Of a stretch of 64,000 nucleotides of DNA, positions 45,116-64,000 are shown piece by piece. The notes beneath the pieces are model-generated. The model was not told the origin of the DNA. It saw only the letters and a list, made by a program, of their open reading frames with translations, and did not search any database. The translations under genes were made by a program, and so were the position numbers. This stretch comes from Eriocheir sinensis (lineage: Eukaryota > Arthropoda > Malacostraca > Decapoda > Varunidae), in the NCBI RefSeq assembly GCF_024679095.1, contig NC_066512.1, forward strand, positions 17,735,973 to 17,799,972, in the 5' to 3' direction. The stretch's first letter is position 1. The number at the start of each line of letters is the position of its first letter.

Positions 45116-46689
45116 CCACACACAAGTAAAAGACCGATGATCACTACTGCATCAGCAAGCAAATTCAATTAAGGCATCGTGGACAATGGAACACCTGTTT
45201 CTACAATGGTACGACCTTCTATCAGAAACACTCATTTATCAAGACGATTTTTTTTTTTTTTTTTCGCTCGCCTTATACAGCGGCCGGATGGGCGGGGAAA
45301 AGTTATTAGAGCAGGCGTTGAGGTAAGCTGGAGGACACGTGAAAGTCGGGAGGAAGGAACATTAATATTTCAGGGCGCTGTGATTGATCGGCGGCGGGGG
45401 AGGCGGCCCGAGCCGAGAATGGAGTGTCGCACCCTTGTAATGTGCCGTGACAAAACTCAGAAATCACTGCGTATACTTGGAGGGGATGATGCGAAAGATA
45501 TGTCAAGTGTATGTGTGTGTGTGTGTGTGACACAAAAAAATGTGAAAATCTCATGTCCATTTTTCAGACTATTAAACATCAAATAAAATGGATATTTGTT
45601 TGTGTCTGCGAATTATATTATTATATTCAGTGTCACGGGATACCGTCTACACCTAGCCTGCATGCAGATTTATGAATTATTATAGGCTGACAAAGGCAAA
45701 AGTAAATAAAATGTGACCTTCAACAACTTACGCTAAACTTTTGAAACTGAGCCTAAAACAGAAGTATAACGACCTACCACAAGACACGTGGATAAAAAGG
45801 AATATTTCAAAATTTATCCTGACATCCCTACAGCATAATGAGCCGTTAGTCAATGGTTTCCACCCTGCCGGCGAGGTGCGGAGAAAGGCACCTCTGGAAG
45901 CAGCTTGTCACTACCGGCAGTCATCCTTTTGCTCTTCTCTAGCCCTTCCCTCGTAATATTAAGTTTGTGATGTTTAAATGAAGTCGACTCTACGTGTGGA
46001 CTCGCTGTTTTCATGGATTTCCAAACTAATTATTTCTTCTAAATCATCTAATATTAAGAAAATGACACCCGATGGATAAGAATCTTACTGGGGGCATATT
46101 TTCATTAAAGATGACGTGCAAACTCGTTGCTTTTCATGTAGGTCAATATGTCTCAGGTATCTCAAAATAAATGTTAATTAAAAAATGACACTGATGAGTA
46201 TGTTTAGTTTACTACGAATCTTTTTTTTTCAGTTTTATAGACGTATTGGTCTCCTGTTACAAACTCGCTGCTTTTAACGGATGACAGAACATCTTATTTC
46301 TTTTTCAACGAAAATGACACACTGATGAATAGGAATTTTACTGAGAGCATTTTTATGGCGTTAATGAGGACATAATGGTAACCAGCGGAACAAAACCTAG
46401 ACGTCCAAACAAAGTTATGGCAGGCAGGCACGGCCCTCGCCAGCACGGCTTTCCCACCAGCTGGCTTGCTGGCTCGTGCAACCCCTCCCGCTTATGTTTC
46501 GCTGCTGAAGGAAGGATGAATATGGCCAGACACGCACAGGTGTTCCCCGCAACCGCCCCACCACTCCCCCCCGCCTCCACCTCCACGTGATCACTGAGAA
46601 CCTAACAGCTGGGGGGGCTGCAGGGCGAGGCTGCCTGCGGGAACTTTGATCTGATTAAAAATTGGCTCTATTTCAGTGTGTGTGTGTGT

Positions 46690-46950
46690 GTGTGTGCAAT
46701 TCCCCACCACGGCCTGATCACGTGTTGGACTCGTAATCGCCAGTAGGTACCTTTCCCGACAAGAGCAAGGGCTCTTTATCGTCGATCTATGGGCACTGCC
46801 AGGACCTCACACATCACACACCCCATCCCCTTTGCTCAAGGAGGGACAATAACCACTCCTAGTCAACGGAAAGAATCCGGCCTGAGCGGGATTGAACCAT
46901 CGCCCTGTCAGACCATGAAGCCTGGCAGCGTAGCGCAGTTGCGCCACGGT
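46690..46950 (-). mobile_element. tRNA-derived SINE, copy 4
   Basis: Head: gtggcgcaactgcgctacgc and ATGGTTCAATCCCGC (box B), then the body shared with copies 1 and 2 (ggtcctggcagtgcccatag, gagtccaacacgtgatcagg). (TG)n tracts lie on both sides. Confidence 0.72.
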
Positions 46951-46999
46951 GTGTGTGTGTGTGTGTGCAAAATTCAATAAAAAGCATTACACATTCATT

Positions 47000-49010
47000 T
47001 ACATTATCATGCTTGAATAAATTTAACTCTGCAAAAAATAAACGAAATCCGGAAATTGTTGCCAACCCCTTGATTTCGTCAGTCCTCTCAGGGATAATTA
47101 TTTAGCCTAACTAAATCAACTTAAAAGTCAGGCTCTCCTTGCAGGCCTTTCTCGTGCTCCGAGCCTTCTTTAGTTGAAGCAGCTAAAACATAAGTAATGG
47201 TCACCGTTGTTTTCTGATATACAGATTGTCATAGGAACTTCAAATAGCGCAACAACAAAAAAGTTTAATTAAGCAAATTATCGATCTTTTAAGATAAATC
47301 ATCACTGTCTTATAATTCTTCATATAGCCTTATCTACCTCCCTACACACCAAGGAGACCATACCGATATGAAGTCTTCCTACACAAACACACAGACCATC
47401 ATCTCCAGTGCTTAGATTGTGTTTGGTTACAAAGTAGTTCATTTTCCTCTCTATACACGAATATGATCATATCACTTTTATACGTTATATGATATTTTCG
47501 TTTAACAGATAACCAGTGAGTATGTCCAAGTGTTATCATTTCGAGGTCACTGTACAGAAGGGCTAGCTCACATTAGTAAGCATCAGTTACGATACGAATT
47601 ACACAGCACAGACATCAGGCATTGGTACTTGAATAAACACTCAACATATTAACAGTATCTCACGCCGCGTAATACCATAGCATAAACTGGTCAGGGTTAA
47701 ACTGGTTATGAGTGAGCTTTTCGTTATCAGCTGAGGTCTTGAAAATGTCCTCAGAAACAAAAATGATACTTAAGCCTCTTGATTTATGTAATACGATTTT
47801 AAGGCCAATAAGGAAGTACCAACACGTGGTAATACCGAACATCATGCTAACCTTCAACTTGCTTTCAACACTACGCATCGTTCATATGTAAATTCATCTT
47901 AATGACCATCAGGTGTTGAGGTCCGATGAAATATTAAACCGAAGCTTCCTGACATCAAAATCCACACGCACAGTAATTCCTGGCTCTCAGATGAATATAC
48001 GATCGTCACAGTTTAGTTTGAGGATGCATAAAAGGGTTCACGTAAGAATAATCTTGTGGAATTACTGGGGTTATCTGTTAAGCCCAAAGCTAACATGTTA
48101 CTTTTTATCATGTATTGAGAAAAACTTCTGAAAACCCCGAATTACCTCTTTCCGTGAGTTACTTCATCCGCACCACCTGAGCCAGTCAGAGCTTGTCCGT
48201 CCTGAGGGATGTGTTGTCCACCTCAATATTCTCCCCATGGCCACCGGAGTTACCATGTTTTTTTTTCCACAATGGGCAGTTTTCTTTTTAAAATGTGAAT
48301 TAATACAACTTTATATTGATATGCAGCACTAGAGAAAAAATAATCTGAAAATACTATTAGTCCCAAAGCTAAACACTGAGCATCGGTTATCCAAGACAGC
48401 AAACCTTCAAAACTGTAATGACCCTCCAATCAGGCTTATTGTAATGAGCACAGCTGTTGCACCTAGTCAGAAAAGTTAACCACGATGTTCTTGGTTATCA
48501 TCACACATCCTTCGCTATAATGCATTTATTTTTATGAAGCATCTATTTATTCACCTGCTTTTGTGGAGTAAAACATAAGATGGTTATTTCTCATGCTACA
48601 TCCACAGCTTATTCAAGTCATCCAACATTTCATTCAATTACATAACATAACATTACATAACAGCAGTTTTACTTCGGCAAAAAGCAATAATATCACGGCA
48701 GAAAACAAGCTTTCATTTTTAGGGTGGCTTTTAGATAAATATTTGCCAGTTTTACAAGAACAATGACTTATTTCACAGTGGTTTGGGATTAATCTCCTTA
48801 ACTAATACCCGCGATTAAGTAATAAGTAGAATTTAAATTTCAAAAACACAAGGAATCATCGGAAAAATCTTAGCATATTCCTGCTAATATAAATCTTACA
48901 TAACTCCCCTACCCAACAAAATCCAATGCTTAATACAACTTTGATTATCCACAATACTCTTTACTGTTGGGCATCAAAAACAATTTCAAACAAATTTTGA
49001 ACTCCCATTT
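47000..49010. other. Intergenic stretch downstream of eEF2
   Basis: A/T-rich, low in microsatellites, no supported gene apart from the short coding-like remnant at 48186-48287. Confidence 0.55.
48186..48287 (-). pseudogene. Short C-terminus-like coding remnant, unidentified
   Basis: The minus strand reads KENCPLWKKKHGNSGGHGEN then IEVDNTSLRTDKL and a TGA. It looks like a natural protein end. It is preceded by a stop, lacks a pyrimidine-rich acceptor, and lies between the eEF2 3' end and repeats. It may be a retro-copied fragment, or chance. Confidence 0.25.
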
Positions 49011-49016
49011 TTTATT
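49011..49016 (-). terminator. EEF2: eEF2 polyadenylation signal AATAAA
   Basis: A canonical AATAAA on the minus strand lies about 72 nt after the eEF2 stop codon. The result would be a short 3' UTR, usual for eEF2. Assignment is by motif and spacing. Confidence 0.6.
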
Positions 49017-49087
49017 GTAATCACCATAATATAATGTAAATAAACCTTAATAGTATATATCCATGTTATATGAGTGACGTCATGTGA

Positions 49088-62793
<13,706 letters not shown>

Positions 62794-62900
62794 CTTGGAT
62801 GTTTGGTGGTAAAGGTGACACAGTAAACAGCACAGTGGCGGCGTATGCTGGAGACGCCGAAAAGGACCGACTGGCGGGGAGTGGCTGACGTCACGCCTAG
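62794..62900 (-). promoter_or_regulatory. EEF2: eEF2 core promoter: CRE palindrome, TOP-like start, short 5' UTR
   Basis: A perfect TGACGTCA (CREB/ATF site) lies at 62886-62893. About 21 bp downstream the minus strand reads CCTTTTCGG (62865-62857), a pyrimidine tract like the 5' terminal oligopyrimidine starts of translation-factor mRNAs. A start there would give a 5' UTR of about 72 nt. No TATA box is seen at the expected distance. The motifs are seen in sequence; the start site and the TOR/LARP1-type control known for TOP mRNAs are inferred. Confidence 0.6.
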
Positions 62901-62949
62901 TCTTTCCCTCTTCCCGCCAGGTGGCCACATCTTCCGCAATGTCTATAAA

Positions 62950-64000
62950 ATCACTATATGTCACTCTGAAACAGAAAATATCAACTTTAATGAAACTTAT
63001 AAAATAGTTAGATTTATTTTTGTATTTATCTGCAAAAAAGTTTGTTCACATACAGATATCAGATCTGCAAAAATATACTCCCTGGCACCTGGGCGGCGCA
63101 GGCTGTCGAGTTGGATGTCGAGTTGCAAGCCATGGTGTCGCAATGGTGACCAACACTTTATTATATCGTGTTAGCACATAAGAAAGTTGATATTTGTTAA
63201 CGTTTTATGGATTTAAAGTATCTTGTATATAGATGTTCTATGCCTATTCCAACAAAATGGTATATCATGCAAAATGTTATGAAATGTACCGCAACCAGCT
63301 GTCTCAATTAAGGCTGGGCTGTTACACCAAGTGATGTAACGGGAAAAGTATTGATGAAATGTGTCATACCAACGCAAAGTTAATTCTACAGATCTCCTTC
63401 TCTTGTTGCAGCATATATAGTAATTTCATGCCTTTAATTGTTCAGTCTAGTGAATATCCACTCATTTATCTTTTATTGTTACTAAAATTAATACATTATT
63501 ATCAATGATCGATTAGCATGATTATATCCACTTTTGATTGAATAGGATAATTAATTATTCAGGCTTTGTTAACCTACTTTTGCCGTTGTTTTATTTAACC
63601 TGTGGCAGGTACGTAATCCCAAGGCGATTGGATAAGGTATAAAATTAACCTACATTATGACGAATTAAGAGCCTATGAAGTTTACCCAGGTACTAAGAGC
63701 ATTTGAGTTTCTCAGGCTTTCGTGGAGCTCAATTATAACGTCGAGAAAATGCATAGTTCATTTAGATTGCGTTGTTGAGTTGCACAGTGCTCGATCTTTA
63801 ATTAGCAGCTTAATTACTTGCTGGGAAATATAGTAATTAAAGTTCCGCACCTAAATGACTTACCGTAGGATCTCCCGGAAAATTCTGAAGTTGGTTATAG
63901 GTTCCACTATACTATAGATCATATAGTTATCAAACTTAATTCAGGCTGGCGCCCCTTCCATGGTTCCAGGCTTCCAATAGCGCCCCCATATCCCACCTAT
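62950..64000. other. Sequence upstream of eEF2, no gene seen
   Basis: A/T-rich, with no long open frame, tandem repeat or recognised element. It may contain distal eEF2 regulatory sequence. Confidence 0.5.

Overview
This window is animal nuclear DNA. Genes are split by GT-AG introns, mobile elements are of animal type, and an intron-rich translation elongation factor 2 gene reads as arthropod. The extreme microsatellite load ((AC)n, (AG)n, (AT)n, (AAT)n, (AGT)n), the CR1/jockey-like LINE tails and the tRNA-derived SINEs fit a decapod crustacean, probably a crab. That assignment is inference; no species marker is present.

Layout. (1) 0.8-22.6 kb: a minus-strand gene for a C2HC zinc-finger protein of the ZNF474/ZC2HC1 type. 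Six exons with matching phases can be traced from 22,623 down to 3,563. A possible alternative first exon lies at 9.5 kb, and the 3' end was not found. Its introns are filled with microsatellites, minisatellites and polypurine tracts. (2) 24.8-36.1 kb: a mobile-element region. It holds a nearly intact minus-strand LINE reverse-transcriptase fragment, a plus-strand LINE remnant with a MITE-like element inside it, LINE 3' tails, a local duplication whose second copy lacks the LINE, and a diverged tandem array. (3) 33.3-46.9 kb: a long-hairpin element, one good orphan minus-strand coding exon (36.3-36.5 kb), two minisatellites and tRNA-derived SINEs next to (TG)n tracts. (4) 49.1-62.9 kb: a complete minus-strand eEF2 gene of nine exons coding for 846 residues. 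The initiator ATG is alone on exon 1, about 8.1 kb upstream of the rest, behind a promoter with a CRE palindrome and a TOP-like start. Intron 1 carries a decayed piggyBac element with its TTAA sites and terminal repeats, and a second inverted-repeat element. Introns 7 and 8 share a duplicated block.

Functionally, the window holds one housekeeping translation gene, one zinc-finger gene of unknown role and an unidentified exon. The rest is repeats and mobile-element debris. I saw no CRISPR array, operon or prokaryotic feature. The most informative structures are the piggyBac insertion in eEF2 intron 1, the nested MITE-in-LINE, the LINE-free duplicate, and the eEF2 promoter with its split start codon.
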